Positions 35,609-46,446 are shown, numbered from the stretch's first letter. The stretch is 64,000 bases of DNA from Mytilus edulis (GCF_963676685.1 NC_092354.1:73483335-73547334); one strand, 5' to 3'. Numbers and translations are program-made. The notes: generated from the sequence alone by a model not told the origin.

Positions 35609-36071
35609 CTACATATACAGAAAAAGAAAAACGTCTATAAAAATATATTTTCATTATTAAACGTAATTTCCTTTTGTGATTTCAGTGAATTGTCCGTATC
35701 TTGTTATGTTCTGCAATTGTTATCTTGGTTATACTAGACGCTTGAAAGAACTATTGTTTTACATGCAAGAAGAGGTTGTACGATAAAAAGTTTGTTTTAT
35801 AATATCACCTTTTTTAAATTTGAAAACAAATTTGATTGATACAATCCTTGCTAAATTATGTAATTTTTGTTTGTTCAATAATAGAAGCATATTATCTATT
35901 CATTTTAGAGGAAAGCATTAATTTTCCCCTTTTTAATGTCTTTAAAAAACATTACAGTTGCCATTCGTACATGGTGTGTCATCTTGTACCCTTTTTTACA
36001 ATAACAAAATTGTTTGATTAAAACTATATCAATTCTTAAATCTTAAATTAGTTTTCACTTAATTTTCTTAC

Positions 36072-36299
36072 CTGTACATTTATACCGGATGTTCAGGTAT
36101 TTGTATTTACCACCCGTTTTGAATGGGACACTACAATATCTAATACCTTGACATGTTAAGATCGGTATTGAACTTATTAACTTCCATGGTTTGGACGGAC
36201 ATACTTCGTTGTCTAACGAAATAGTTTCAATATGGATGTGTTTACTTGGTTCACACTGCATTTTACCAGATTCATTACTGGCTATACTGACACATTCCT
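36072..36299 (-). CDS. Receptor B, first SUEL-lectin-like domain exon
   Basis: A 228-nt phase 1-1 exon: acceptor TTTATTTTTAG, donor ACAG/GTAAGA. About 76 residues: ECVSIASN, MQCEPSKHIHIE, NEVCPSK, ILTCQG, YCSVPF and a closing YKYLNIRYKCTG. Six cysteines, and the ending K-Y-L-x-I-x-Y-x-C is close to the canonical SUEL ending (KYLEVxYxC), which makes this the clearest lectin-like domain in the window. It joins the signal-peptide exon to give EEC at the mature start. Confidence 0.78.
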
Positions 36300-36604
36300 C
36301 TAAAAATAAATGTAAAAATATATATTACTCTTATATGTGGAAATATTTCTATTGAGCAAATTAAAAAAAACATTACTGTGAAGTGATGTTTAGCACAGAC
36401 GATTTCCTTCCTTCAACTCGTTTGTGTGCTCTCATTATAATTTAAAACGGACATTTGACGTTTAAGAATTATATCATTCTGCTCATACAGCCTTCCCAAA
36501 TAAGAGATTGGAATTGGTGATTATAATCAAATGATCATTAACAGTACGTTTACAAAAAGATGCGTTGTCAATTTAGACGTCAACCAAACTACACCAATGA
36601 TAAA

Positions 36605-36917
36605 CAGGCGCGGATCCAGAGAGGGGGTTCCGGGGGTTGGAACCCCCCCCCCTTTTTTTTGGCCGATCAATGCATTTGAATGGGAGCATATAGCTGGAAC
36701 CCCCCCCCCCCTTTACTCTGGGTTGGGAACCCCCCCTTTTTAAAATGGTTGGATCCGCCCTGACACAGGCGCGGATCCAGAGGAGGGGTTCCGGGGGTTG
36801 GAACCCCCCTTTTTTTTGGCCGATCAATGCATTTGAATGGGAGCATATAGCTGGAACCCCCCTTTACTCTGGGTTGGGAACCCCCCCTTTTTAAAATGGC
36901 TGGATCCGCCCTGACAC
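36605..36917. mobile_element. Two tandem copies of a short GGCGCGGATCC-ended element, in gene B intron 1
   Basis: Copies at 36605-36765 and 36766-36917 each start CAGGCGCGGATCCAGAG and end with the near-complementary TGGATCCGCCCTGACAC. Each holds GGGTTGGAACCCCCC, CGATCAATGCATTTGAATGG and CTTTACTCTGGGTTGGGAAC. They differ mainly in the lengths of C and T runs. A partial copy is at 52425-52740. Open frames across them (both strands) are artefacts. Confidence 0.8.
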
Positions 36918-37095
36918 TTTTCACGAGTCTCATGATTACTTCAAGTGTGGAATCTTTCCGGGTGTAACAGAGTATAAATTATTCAAAACATTCTAATAAC
37001 CAATAGATAGAAAGTTAACAAAAACTAATGATGAAATAAAATTAAGATACTAGTATAACAAAGTACGAATTATTCTATATATTGACTTTACAAAC

Positions 37096-37177
37096 CAGAT
37101 GTTGAATGTCCATCCGAGAAATTTGTTATTCCGATTAAAACTGCACCTAGTAAAATACATGAAATAGTTGAATTCAT
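37096..37177 (-). CDS. Receptor B, signal-peptide exon
   Basis: ATG at 37177 opens MNSTISCILLGAVLIGIT, a secretory signal with a clear hydrophobic core, followed by NFSDGHSTS. Donor TCTG/GTTTGT in phase 1 matches the acceptor of the first lectin-like exon. This start is chosen because it gives a signal peptide and an in-frame joined product. The longer minus-strand frame to the right (37204-37533) lies outside the gene in this model. Confidence 0.72.
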
Positions 37178-37944
37178 TTCAATATGCTGGTTAGATATCT
37201 TTGTCATATTGAGATCAAGTGGTATCGATTTCTGTATTTTGTCAACAAACAACTGATAACGGAATAAATGACAGTAGATAATTTACTAAAAACAAAAACA
37301 GTTACATGTTTTATATCACTCAACATATTTACTAAGGAAATATTAATGATTACAATGATAGGGGATGAATATGACGGTAGGTATAGTGTCCGGCTTGGAT
37401 CATGGTTTTTCGGTTGATTTGATAGAATTTTTTCGAGTGTGACGGTTTTTTTCGAGTGAATATGATCAAAAATGTTAACAAACAGACTTCCTTTATGAAA
37501 AAAACGAATAGCTTTGTATACAATGTTTTGCAAGTTGTGTTATAATATCAATTCGACATTATTTTTCGTTAAACAATATTAATTTAGAGTTACAATGGTT
37601 TTATTCTAAAATACAGAATAAAGCCATTTTTATATGCAAATGTCGGAGTAAATGCATACATGGAATCTATATAAATGTGTATTCTAAGATATACAGACAC
37701 TTTACACTATTCTTGTTGTTATGATGAGACTAAATTCATTTCTGTATGTGTTTTTCGAGAGCAGTCTGGGCTTATTCGAGTAAGCTTGTGTATTATTGAG
37801 TGATTTTACAAATTTTCTATAGCTTAAAATGTTAGGTGTCAGTGTATTTACATTAAAAAACAATAAAAAAAAAATGGTCCAAATTTAGTACTTTTCAAAG
37901 CATGAAACCAATGCATTCATATGTTTGATAATATGATCTAACAC

Positions 37945-38345
37945 TAAGGTATTTTGGTCCTCAGTGCTCTTCAACTTTGTGTTTTAATATGATAGATGCT
38001 TGTGTGCTTTTTTTGTAAAATTGTTTGTTTTGAGATTGTAACGAAGTGATGACTGTTGTGCCCATATTTTGACTAGTTTATTTATTATGTTTGTTTTGTT
38101 CACACATCGTTGTAAATATAACGGAAATTGATGATACTGTTGTAAAAGTGAGATGCTAAGCGCTATAAAATCAGACTCAACCCACCATTTTCTACATTTG
38201 AAAATGTCTGTACCAAGTCAGGAATATGACAGTTGTTGTCCATTCGTTTGATGTGTTTTGTCATTTGATTTTGCCATATGATTAGGGACTTTCCGATTGA
38301 ATTTTCGTCGGAATTCAGTAATTACAAAGTGTAATCCTGGTATCT
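37945..38345 (+). repeat. Interspersed family 2 copy next to a family 3 fragment
   Basis: ATTTTGGTCCTCAGTGCTCT at 37950 belongs to family 3. From about 38030 the blocks GATGACTGTTGTGCCCATAT, CCACCATTTTCTACATTTGA, CTGTACCAAGTCAGGAATAT, GACAGTTGTTGTCCATTC and TTGATTTTGCCATATGATTA follow in family 2 order. CCTGGTATCTATGATGAGGT ends the stretch. Confidence 0.65.
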
Positions 38346-38498
38346 ATGATGAGGTTATTTACATATCATACATGTTATAAACAAGTAGCGTTCATTTGTA
38401 TATATTGTTGTCTGTCACAACGTGTATTGTATATATTCGTGATGTCAACAATCTTATGTAAGCATATACATTTTTTTCAGGTTTTTGATTCGTAAACG

Positions 38499-38518
38499 GG
38501 GGGGGGGGGGGGGGGGGT
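38499..38518 (+). repeat. Poly-G run
   Basis: An uninterrupted run of about 18-20 G just after TTCGTAAAC. A likely source of length error in sequencing. Confidence 0.9.
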
Positions 38519-38869
38519 TAACTCACAAACTGAATAAAAATCCTTATAATTCTTCAGCCAAACATTTGCAATTTTTAATTAAGTTTTTTTGTTGATGTCT
38601 ACTTTATTTACCAACAAATGCATATGTTGTGACAAAGGAGTCAGTCGCAATTTTGACTTTTTAAATCAATAAATGTTCAATAATTCGACATAATATAAAA
38701 TGGAATAGTAACTACATGTACCTGAAAAAAACTGCATTTTATTGATATATTATCCGAATTTGAAGCGTTCAACATGTACAAGTACGAAATAATTTCTCAC
38801 TTACAAGTTTTTAGTCGTTTGACGTATTAATTACATAATAAACGAAGAAGTACAGAATGTGTGTGCTGA

Positions 38870-39330
38870 TATGGTTTATCATCTTTGATAATATACTATG
38901 CTTTCGTTTGTCTTTATGAATATATTATTTTTACTTTTTAGGCTGTTTTGGTTATATCCATTCGACGTTGCTTTGTACTTATACACACCGTGATGTACTA
39001 TGTTAAATTCCTGTGTTATTGTCGTTCATTTTTTTAATGTGATGTGTGTTTCATTTGTGTTTCTTTGTTGTAATAGGGATTAAGTTTTTAACACAATGTT
39101 GACTGTTGTACGCCAATATTTGACATTTTTACCTATTATCATCGATATCTGTTTATTCGTAGATATGATGGAGTTATATGTGATTGTCATACAAGTGAAA
39201 GGTTAAGCTAGCTACAGTATAAAACCACGTTTAATCCACCATTTTCTACATAAATAAATATATAACAGTTGTTATCCATTTTTTTATGTTGCCATTTGGC
39301 GTTCAGCAATTTTGTGATTTAACTTTTTCT
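38870..39330 (+). repeat. Interspersed family 2 copy
   Basis: Contains AATAGGGATTAAGTTTTTAA, the ACAATGTTGACTGTTGTACG block, AAAGGTTAAGCTAGCTACAG, ATCCACCATTTTCTACATAA and TATAACAGTTGTTATCCATT. Confidence 0.65.
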
Positions 39331-39579
39331 ATAATTGAAATCGTGTGTCAAATTATACTATTGCAAACATTCGACGACCTTAAAACTTGTCCAGTTTTTA
39401 TCAGTAGAAAATGTAAAAGAACGCAGCAATTTAGGTAGGTACTTGCAACAAAAATCAGCAATTCATAAATCTGACGTTTCCCTCCATGTCACATATCATC
39501 CATCCCTGAACATTTATTTAACATATAGTAATTTATTCGTTCGAGTACTTATCTTAACGACTTGATTGAATTTCGATTG

Positions 39580-39847
39580 CTATTTGAGTTTAACTTTATT
39601 TTGCAAAACATTAACATAATATTCTTTTGCATTAACGTGCATAACAAATTCTGCATTTACATAAGTATGCCGTGTGGTGCCCCTGGTTTTTTCATCTTCT
39701 GATGTCTGATGTGTTGCATCTGGTGAACTATCAAAGTGTGTATATAGTCCATCATTAGTTTCTTTAACTGTGGTAGACTCATATGTTGGATTTAATCCTC
39801 TCCCTTCGCGTTTGGACAAAAATAGGGTAGTCCAAGTCCCAAATATA
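39580..39847 (-). CDS. Receptor C, cytoplasmic tail exon
   Basis: Terminal exon with TAA at 39580. The best acceptor is AAATCTCTCATAG, phase 2, in frame with the membrane exon. It gives a longer hydrophobic run before the basic SKREGR. The tail is 73 residues or so, much shorter than in A and B, and has LNPTYES (NPxY), GLYTHF, RHTYVNAEF and EYYVNV. YVNA and YVNV fit the pYxN pattern that SH2 adaptors such as Grb2 bind. The TYSHL/TYDHT block of A and B is missing. A downstream acceptor (GGGAG at about 39801) is a weaker alternative. Confidence 0.6.
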
Positions 39848-40229
39848 CTATGAGAGATTTCATACAGATAAGTAAAATTGCATTATAAATTTCAATGAAA
39901 TACAATTTTATTTAAATTCTGATCCATCGAAAAGTATACCGATTTTTTAATTTTTAATCCATCGAATCATTGAAAATGAATTTTAACCTACCTCTAAACA
40001 CCCAAGGTTCTGTGATGAGTATCTAAATTGCACACACGCTCAAATTTACATCGTATAAATCGTGTTTTGTTTTATTTCTTCAAACATTTAGAACAATTTA
40101 ACATTAACATTAACGGTACCAAATTTTCTGCACCAGATGCGCAATAGTTCATGCTTACTTTTCATTTTTTTAAAGAAATGGCTGCCTATTTGTTGGACTT
40201 TGTAAATACCGCTGTTTGGGGAGACAATA

Positions 40230-40325
40230 TTAGTTACATAGTGTGCTAGTGACCTAATACGGTATATATATGGGGTCAGTATATTCCCATATATACCGTA
40301 TTACGTCACTAGCACACTATGTAAC
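40230..40325. repeat. Near-perfect palindrome, arms about 41 bp
   Basis: GTTACATAGTGTGCTAGTGA followed by CCTAATACGGTATATATATG is mirrored by the complement ending TCACTAGCACACTATGTAAC, with a loop of about 12 bases (GTCAGTATATTC). Only one substitution and a 2-base length difference are seen. It lies in the intron before gene C's tail exon. Confidence 0.9.
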
Positions 40326-40560
40326 GAATTTATCTTACCGACTATCTTAACGTGTAAAATTTAAACCAGTGAGCAAGTCATCATTACAGTTAGTAATAAC
40401 ATGATTAAGAAACTACTCCATTGATCCTACAAAAACAGATGCCAACAATGACAACTTGTTAGATTTTTAGTGTTTTATAAATTTATTTCAATCTTAATCA
40501 TCAATTTCTTCGTCTGTTGAAACCTTTAAGATTTTTTTCTAAGTACTGTTTTGTTTTTCT

Positions 40561-40702
40561 AAAGGAACGTAACACGACTACTAACCGAGTACGAAATTAG
40601 CCCCGCCTCCCTACTACCTTATATGGAATATAAAGGGACGTAACTCCACTACTAACCGTGTATGAAATAAGCCCCGCCTCCCTACTAACCTAATATCAAA
40701 TA
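40561..40702 (+). repeat. Tandem duplication, unit 71 bp
   Basis: AAAGGAACGTAACACGACTA at 40561 and AAAGGGACGTAACTCCACTA at 40632 begin two units that share TACTAACCG and TAGCCCCGCCTCCCTACTA-like blocks. The GCCCCGCCTCC boxes stand out in an otherwise AT-rich stretch. Confidence 0.85.
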
Positions 40703-41064
40703 TACACGGTTTCCACGAGGTCGCTTTTAACCAATCATATTCCTAGAAATGTTTAGGAGGTAAAATAAATAATATTCATATATATTTTGTTTTCTTAACC
40801 TACTGCTTCTCAGATATTATCTCTATGTATGATTTCATAGAGACATAACTTGTAAATGTAATCAGCATAAAACGCTTAGTAGCGGCGAATATTGAATTCT
40901 GAAGAATGTCCAAATTGAAAATAGGTATGGTACAGAATTATCGTTTGGTATTTTTTGGTATTTCCTTTTTTTTTTTTTTTTTTTTTTTCTCATCGTAATA
41001 TCATATTCTACACCAAATCAGGATACTGTTAAATACATGAGATTTGTAGTACTGTACGTAATAC

Positions 41065-41137
41065 CTGAACAACAGAACACCACACGGGACAAATATAATT
41101 AAAACACCCACTACAATTACACCTGCAACAGCACTAC
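41065..41137 (-). CDS. Receptor C, transmembrane exon
   Basis: A 73-nt exon, acceptor ATCAATTTTTCAG, donor TTCAG/GTATTA, phase 1 in, phase 2 out. It encodes SAVAGVIVVGVLII then FVPCGVLLF. Same length and strongly similar to gene B's membrane exon. Confidence 0.78.
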
Positions 41138-41382
41138 CTGAAAAATTGATGTGTAAATTATTACATTATTTCTCCTTTTGTATTTCCTCTTGATAAACAG
41201 ATTTGCTAATACATATCTTTTGATAAAAATCATCAAATCGTCTAAGTATGTTCATATGGATACTAAATTTAGACACCTGGATGAAAGTTGAATACGCCAG
41301 CCACGCTATGTATCTTCAAAAATATCATCAATAATTAATTAAATATAAGTTCAAAGTTGAAAGGAATTGAGGACCCTATAGT

Positions 41383-41571
41383 TTAAAAGGTTTTGCAATA
41401 TTCAACTGCGGTATTCATTGATACCAGATAGATATCCGTGTAGTTTTGCCAATGTAAGGGAACTAATGGGTATTTTTGATTGCTTTGAGTAAATGGAGTA
41501 GGTACAAGAAGTCTATATGTGAGACAATATCTGAAAAAGTCTAATTCCCATGTCCCGCACTTCACCAGCAA
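41383..41571 (-). CDS. Possible ectodomain frame of gene C, unassigned
   Basis: An open frame of 62 codons (KCGTWELDFFRYCLTYR and QKYPLVPLHWQNYTDIYL) lies between the stalk and membrane exons, where gene B has its unassigned frame 31605-31919. Similarity is weak (FRY, CLT, YP). Splice sites of the right phase were not found, so it may be a relic. Confidence 0.25.
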   Translation of the reverse strand: MLVKCGTWELDFFRYCLTYRLLVPTPFTQSNQKYPLVPLHWQNYTDIYLVSMNTAVEYCKTF

Positions 41572-42232
41572 TTATTTTTTTATTCAACCATCTTTTTTGA
41601 AAATTTTAAGTTTCAGTATAAACTAAATTATATAATGCACCATGGCCTGCCAATTAAACACTCATTCTTATATTTCTTCCAATAAAATATTGTAATTTAA
41701 ATGTTCAACCCCCCCTAAAATCATGTTGTCCCCTGTGTTTTTTTTAAAGCTTAATCATTCAAATAATATCCAAATTAATTAAACAGGCGTCCGATTCTCA
41801 CATATATGATATATTATATAATAAACTTGCCCCTAGTTTGTCTTTTTATATTATAACTATAGCATGTAATAAAATTTTGCAAATTTTAAGAGAAAAAAAA
41901 ATTGTCCCCAGGGGTGATTTCCCTCCTGTTACCACTGGGTTTTTTTTACCTGTGGAAACGTTTACAAGACCAAGAGTTATTTTCCCATTATGTATTGTGA
42001 AGAGCATCATTTCCTGAATGCATTAGTACAAAGAAATAGTTGGAAAGGCGGCCAGGTTTAAAAATTCAAGCCCATCCAAGGTAAGAATTTATAGAAAAGT
42101 ACTTATTGGTGTTCTATCCTGTTACAGCCTTTTCTTACGCTTTCTGAGAATATTTTTAAGTGTGCACCACAGCATTAAGTGTGTTTTTATATCATCTTTT
42201 TAAAAGTTATATGTCACAGGAAATACACTTAC

Positions 42233-42298
42233 ATTTAATGTGATAAAAAGGACAAAAACTATCGCGTAATTCCTTTCTGTTACGTTCTGTCATGTTAC
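42233..42298 (-). CDS. Receptor C, stalk exon
   Basis: A 66-nt phase 1-1 exon: acceptor CTTAAATATCAG, donor AAAT/GTAAGTG. It encodes NMTERNRKELRDSF and CPFYHIK. It is in frame with both neighbours, starts after CEG like gene B's stalk (NTLKDQAKE), and has an NMT glycosylation site. Confidence 0.5.
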
Positions 42299-42965
42299 CT
42301 GATATTTAAGTATATTTCTAAACCTTTTGTATTGCAAATGCTAAAATAAATAATTGGCATTTGATAAACTATTGCAGGATATACTAGTAAACCACAAATA
42401 TTGTCTTAAACTTATTCCTTATTCCCATTAGAAACTTTTTAAAATTTATTCACTTTGGTAACAGGAAAGAACTGCATTTGTTTTGTACCATTTTTAAAAT
42501 AGCCATTGTTTCCTTATTAAACAATTGTTTGAATTACAGACAACAGTTCCTAGATCCCCAATGTGTGTTCTTCGATTTGTGCTATTAAAATACTGGGTCT
42601 AAAAAAAAAATTTGTTTTTTCTTATTTCCAAAAATTAGACTTTTTCAGATATTGTCTCATGTAACAAATCATGATAGTTGAGCCACATTACAGTCAGTAC
42701 TTGATCCTTATTTATCCCTGCGAAGATGAGGCTAAGGATAATATTGAAACACTGTTTGATGGACGATTTTATACTACAATCTATAATCAATCTGACAATG
42801 TCAGCCTTCTAATTGCACCCGTCTTACTTATCAGCGGTCAAAACTCTCTGTCGTCTTCATGGGTATTATGTCAGCGAAAACATGACACTAGGGCATATTC
42901 ACATTAAAGTGACCTCATTGACTGTACCAGACAAGGGGAGTGTTTGGCACTAAAAAATAGTTCAA

Positions 42966-43241
42966 CCCCGCCACATCTATAAATGCCTTTCCCTAGTCAA
43001 CAGCCTGTAATTCAGTGGATGTCGTTTGTTGCTGTATTGCATATTTGTTATTTGTACATAAATTAGACCGTTAGTTTTCTCGTTCTAATTGTTTTACATG
43101 TGTCATTTAGGGGCTTTATTTATCTGACTTTGCTCATTGTTGAAGCCGAACGTTGACCTATAGTTGTTAATTATATATAATGTCATTTTGTCTCTTGTAA
43201 AGAGTTGTCTCATTGGCAAGCATACCACATCTTCCTTTCTA
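42966..43241 (-). repeat. Interspersed family 1 copy (reverse)
   Basis: Reads from CCGCCACATCTATAAATGCC through TGTAATTCAGTGGATGTCGT, AGACCGTTAGTTTTCTCG, TTTGCTCATTGTTGAAG and TTGACCTATAGTTGTTAATT to GGCAAGCATACCACATCTTC. Confidence 0.75.
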
Positions 43242-43314
43242 CATGAATGTACAACTATAACTGTTATCAGCAGCGCATTACTTCATCAATACAATTATTA
43301 TATAGCACACTTAC

Positions 43315-43516
43315 CTTCACAGTGAAAATAAACACTAAATGTCCCAAATCCAATGTTTGTAGTGATGTTGCAGGTATGTTTTCCATTACACTTGGAATAA
43401 ACGTCAGGTATGGTATAACTGTTTGTTTGAGTATTGCAAAAAACTGGACATGTCTAATCAATGTGTAATTTCACAAACAATTTGTATTTCTTCACCATGT
43501 GTTACAGAGAGACAAG
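43315..43516 (-). pseudogene. Receptor C, SUEL-lectin-like exon with a frameshift
   Basis: Acceptor CTTTTCTTTAAG and donor TGTGAAG/GTAAGT define a 202-nt exon. The first part reads ACLSVTHGEEIQIVCEITH and then meets TGA. The rest matches the family in another frame: TCPVFCNTQ, YTIPDVYSKCNGKHTCNI and FSVYFHCEG, the best SUEL match of the three genes in its second half. About 15-20 residues expected in between (the region with the YGR triplet) are absent. A deletion of that region that is not a multiple of three explains both the missing residues and the shift. Overlapping 64-73 codon frames on both strands are shadows. Confidence 0.65.
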
Positions 43517-43554
43517 CTTAAAGAAAAGGAAGGGTCGGTCATAAAACACCCTGA

Positions 43555-43705
43555 ATAAACTCATCAAATATGCCAGTACTATAAATACGCCAGACGCGCA
43601 TTTTGACTATATCAGAACTGATCAGTGGGGTTCGAGTCAAGAGAGTTTTAAAAAAGGCCAACAAATTCCGTTGAAGAGCATTGAGGATAAAATATTCCGA
43701 AAGGA
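43555..43705 (+). repeat. Interspersed family 3 copy
   Basis: AATAAACTCATCAAATATGC, ATACGCCAGACGCGCATTTT, AGTGGGGTTCGAGTCAAGAG and AAAGGCCAACAAATTCCGTT, then GAAGAGCATTGAGGA. It lies immediately upstream of the first recognised exon of gene C. Confidence 0.7.
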
Positions 43706-44414
43706 CTTGTCAAATGAATGAACAGTCATATATTTTTGGGATATGAGATCCATACTTTTGCGAACAATTTTGAGTGTTGTAACAATTAATTCATCAATAT
43801 TACATAATATAATAATTAAACACAGAGAGTTTGCTTTGTCGTCATTCAGAAAATAGTTATTTCATTTTGTAATTGATATACTCTTTAGACTTTTGATAGT
43901 GTTAAAGGTTTTTTTTACTACAAATCAGGATTTACTTTTTCCAGATCAAATTATAGATATAGTATAACAAGGACCATTTTTTGGTCGAGTATGTTAATAT
44001 CGAAAGACTTATAAATCACATATCACATATCCGTATAGGATTTTTCAATATATGTTCCTGAGTATATGGATATGGATAGTAAACTGCACATTGCTAGAAA
44101 AAAAAAGAAATAGTGATGCCAACGTTAAAAACGTTCATAATGTAACACAAATAGACAGAAAATACGATTTTTTTTTTCAGAAAAAAAGATAGATAAAAAA
44201 AAACCTGTTAACCCTGTGGTCAAAAAATTCGTACGCTGTTGAAATTGATATGTGTTTTCTTAAATGCAGGTCGTGCAGCTTCATTTTCATAGGATCCAGA
44301 ATTGTTCATAAGTGGGGGCCCACTGACTGCCTAAGAGGGAACCCGTTCACGTTATGCTTCGGTGATTTCCTATATAATCAACCAAATGTGTACCAGAAAA
44401 GGTGGCGCCCCAGA

Positions 44415-44440
44415 CCCCCCCCCCCCCCCCCCCCCCAAAT
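44415..44440 (+). repeat. Poly-C run
   Basis: About 20 C in a row, interrupted little, after GGTGGCGCCCCAGA. The 72-codon frame through it is not taken as a gene. Confidence 0.85.
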
Positions 44441-44754
44441 CTACCTCTGGTCTTTGCATCGGAAATAAACACATAATTTTATTCTTAAGCCAGTTGATGG
44501 CATGATACGGGTTATGTTCTCCGGATATATTTTATGATGGTATAATACTAAACCCCTAACGGGAGGGTTTGTGGTTGATATTCATATGATGAAGACATAA
44601 TCTTTCAATCAGTTTAATTGATGTCTGGAGCTACAACAAATGGAAGTTTTTAACGACATTGACTGGTATGCAGCCCTTGCACGGTCGGCCCTGGCTTGCG
44701 CCTTTTTGGGCATTAAATAATTTAATTTTTACCATGTGTAATAGACATAATTTA

Positions 44755-45230
44755 GAATGATAATAAGTTTAATTAAAATTTAAAATAAACAAAAAATTTA
44801 ATAAATAAATGAATAAAAATATTTGAATAAGTAAATAAATAAAAGAAAAGAATATAAAAATAAATATAATAAAATAATATACAAATAATTTTGTTTAATA
44901 AAAAATAAAAATAAATAAAATATAAATAAATAAATAATTAATTAATAAACATGGTGCCACCAGAAGTAGAACAGGAGGAAAGCTAGGCCAAGCAAACAGC
45001 AGTGAACGGCAGCAACGTTGTCCTGGTACACCAGCAGCCAAGTAAAGAGCGGATAATTTTGATATGCCAAATTGTGTATGTGAATTTATATGCCAAATAT
45101 TTTGTATAAACCGAAATAAGCCTAAATTTGTGTATGTGAGTTTTGCAAAAATAATTAGTGAGATGTTTTGTATGCACTATAAAAAAAGATAGGTAAAATA
45201 AAATAAAAATAAATAAAAAACCAAAGGGTG
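44755..45230. repeat. AAAT/AAATA-rich microsatellite and low-complexity DNA
   Basis: 44780-44945 is almost entirely A and T with repeated AATAAATA units, and similar AAAATAAA tracts follow at 45190-45220 and 45300-45330. No gene is seen. Confidence 0.8.
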
Positions 45231-46446
45231 TATGTAAATTTTGACTGCTTTTTGTCTGGAGCTGGCATGTCAGTTATATAGTTATGATATAATAAGCAAA
45301 ATAATAATAAATAATAATAAATACTTTATTTAAAGAGGGTAAAATCTTAGTACAATACTAATCTCCACTGATGCCCTCCTGTGAATAATTCAAAATATAA
45401 AATAGTATAGATATATACATACCGTTCTTTTTATGCAAAACAAAGGCGAAAAACATCGAGAATAGGTTCATGAACATATTTTGTTAATGTCAGATGTACA
45501 AGATAAATATATGGACTTGTATATAATTGGTAGATTTCATCTGATAACTTACATTTTTAGTTTAGAAACAAGAAATTATAAAAACTTAATTGCGGAACTG
45601 TTCTATCGTCAAGTTCTATCTTTTTTATTTGAACAGGAATAATGTTCCAAAGAACTGTACAGGAATATTGAAATGTTTTCTTCATAAAATTTGTTCTCGG
45701 CTTAAGTATGAAAAGACAATTATTGTCCGATGAACGCAATGAATATCTTGCATTAACATTTTGGTTATTATTAAATAACTGACAAAGCCCTGATAATCAT
45801 GTGCAAGACTATTTACGCACTTATACATTAATACTCCTTTGTGATATGTGAAAGTCCTTTGTTCATTTATGTTTCATGGTCATTTTATTTTATTTTTTGT
45901 TTAGCTATTAAAGGTGAACTGTTCTGTACTGGAAATTCGATTTTTTTTTTTAAATTACCAATATATTATAATTTTTCTTATCTTTCCGGAAAACAATTAT
46001 TTTACACCGGACTGGTTTTATTTTTATTTTTTCATTTGAGTTATTTCCCTTATTTCTTTTATTTACACGCGAAAAATCGAGAAAAAACAGTGCATTTGTC
46101 AAGATTTGATCGATTTGACTTGACTAGCATGCATAATGCTATTAAAGGTAAGTTTTTATTACAGTTTCTATATTAAACATTGTTTATTTTTATTTATAAA
46201 TGCTTGTCACGTCAGATAAGAAGGTAAATAAGTAGAAATTGGTCATCTGTCATGGTTCGCTACTCGATACCGACGCGGTGTAGAGATATAACTAGGCACT
46301 GCAACACATTAAAATAGCCTTTCCCAGATAGATAACTATTTGCACTCCAAGGTTGTACGATAATGTAGCACTGTGCCGGCAAAAATTATTTTCCCTGGTA
46401 CCGCCACAGAAGCCTGATTGGTTCGAGCCAGATGAACGAAAAGCAA

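Larger units (their letters stand above)
30092..37177 (-). other. Receptor gene B (six exons, minus strand; gene span)
   Basis: The best-supported gene of the receptor cluster. Joining 37177-37096, 36299-36072, 35608-35384, 32158-32120, 31539-31467 and 30620-30092 gives 1176 coding bases, exactly 392 codons with the stop, and every junction is in frame. Product: 391-residue type I membrane protein with signal peptide, two SUEL-like lectin domains, short stalk, one membrane helix, and a 176-residue tail with 13 tyrosines. Introns hold SINEs and family 3 repeats. A further frame at 31605-31919 lies between the stalk and membrane exons and is not needed by this model. Function inferred: surface recognition receptor with phosphotyrosine output. 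Confidence 0.78.
39580..43516 (-). other. Receptor gene or pseudogene C (minus strand; gene span)
   Basis: Proposed order: lectin-like exon 43516-43315 (frameshifted), stalk exon 42298-42233, membrane exon 41137-41065, tail exon 39847-39580. The stalk-to-tail junctions are in frame. No signal-peptide exon was found upstream, and the lectin exon length (202) breaks the phase 1-1 rule. Either the gene is a pseudogene, or the damaged exon is skipped or is a minor allele. Confidence 0.5.

Noticed and set aside
36531-36933. Proline/glycine-rich open frames on both strands
   Set aside because: They run through C-run-containing repeat copies at 36605-36917.
44250-44468. 72-codon plus-strand frame
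   Set aside because: Ends in a poly-C tract and has no recognisable domain.
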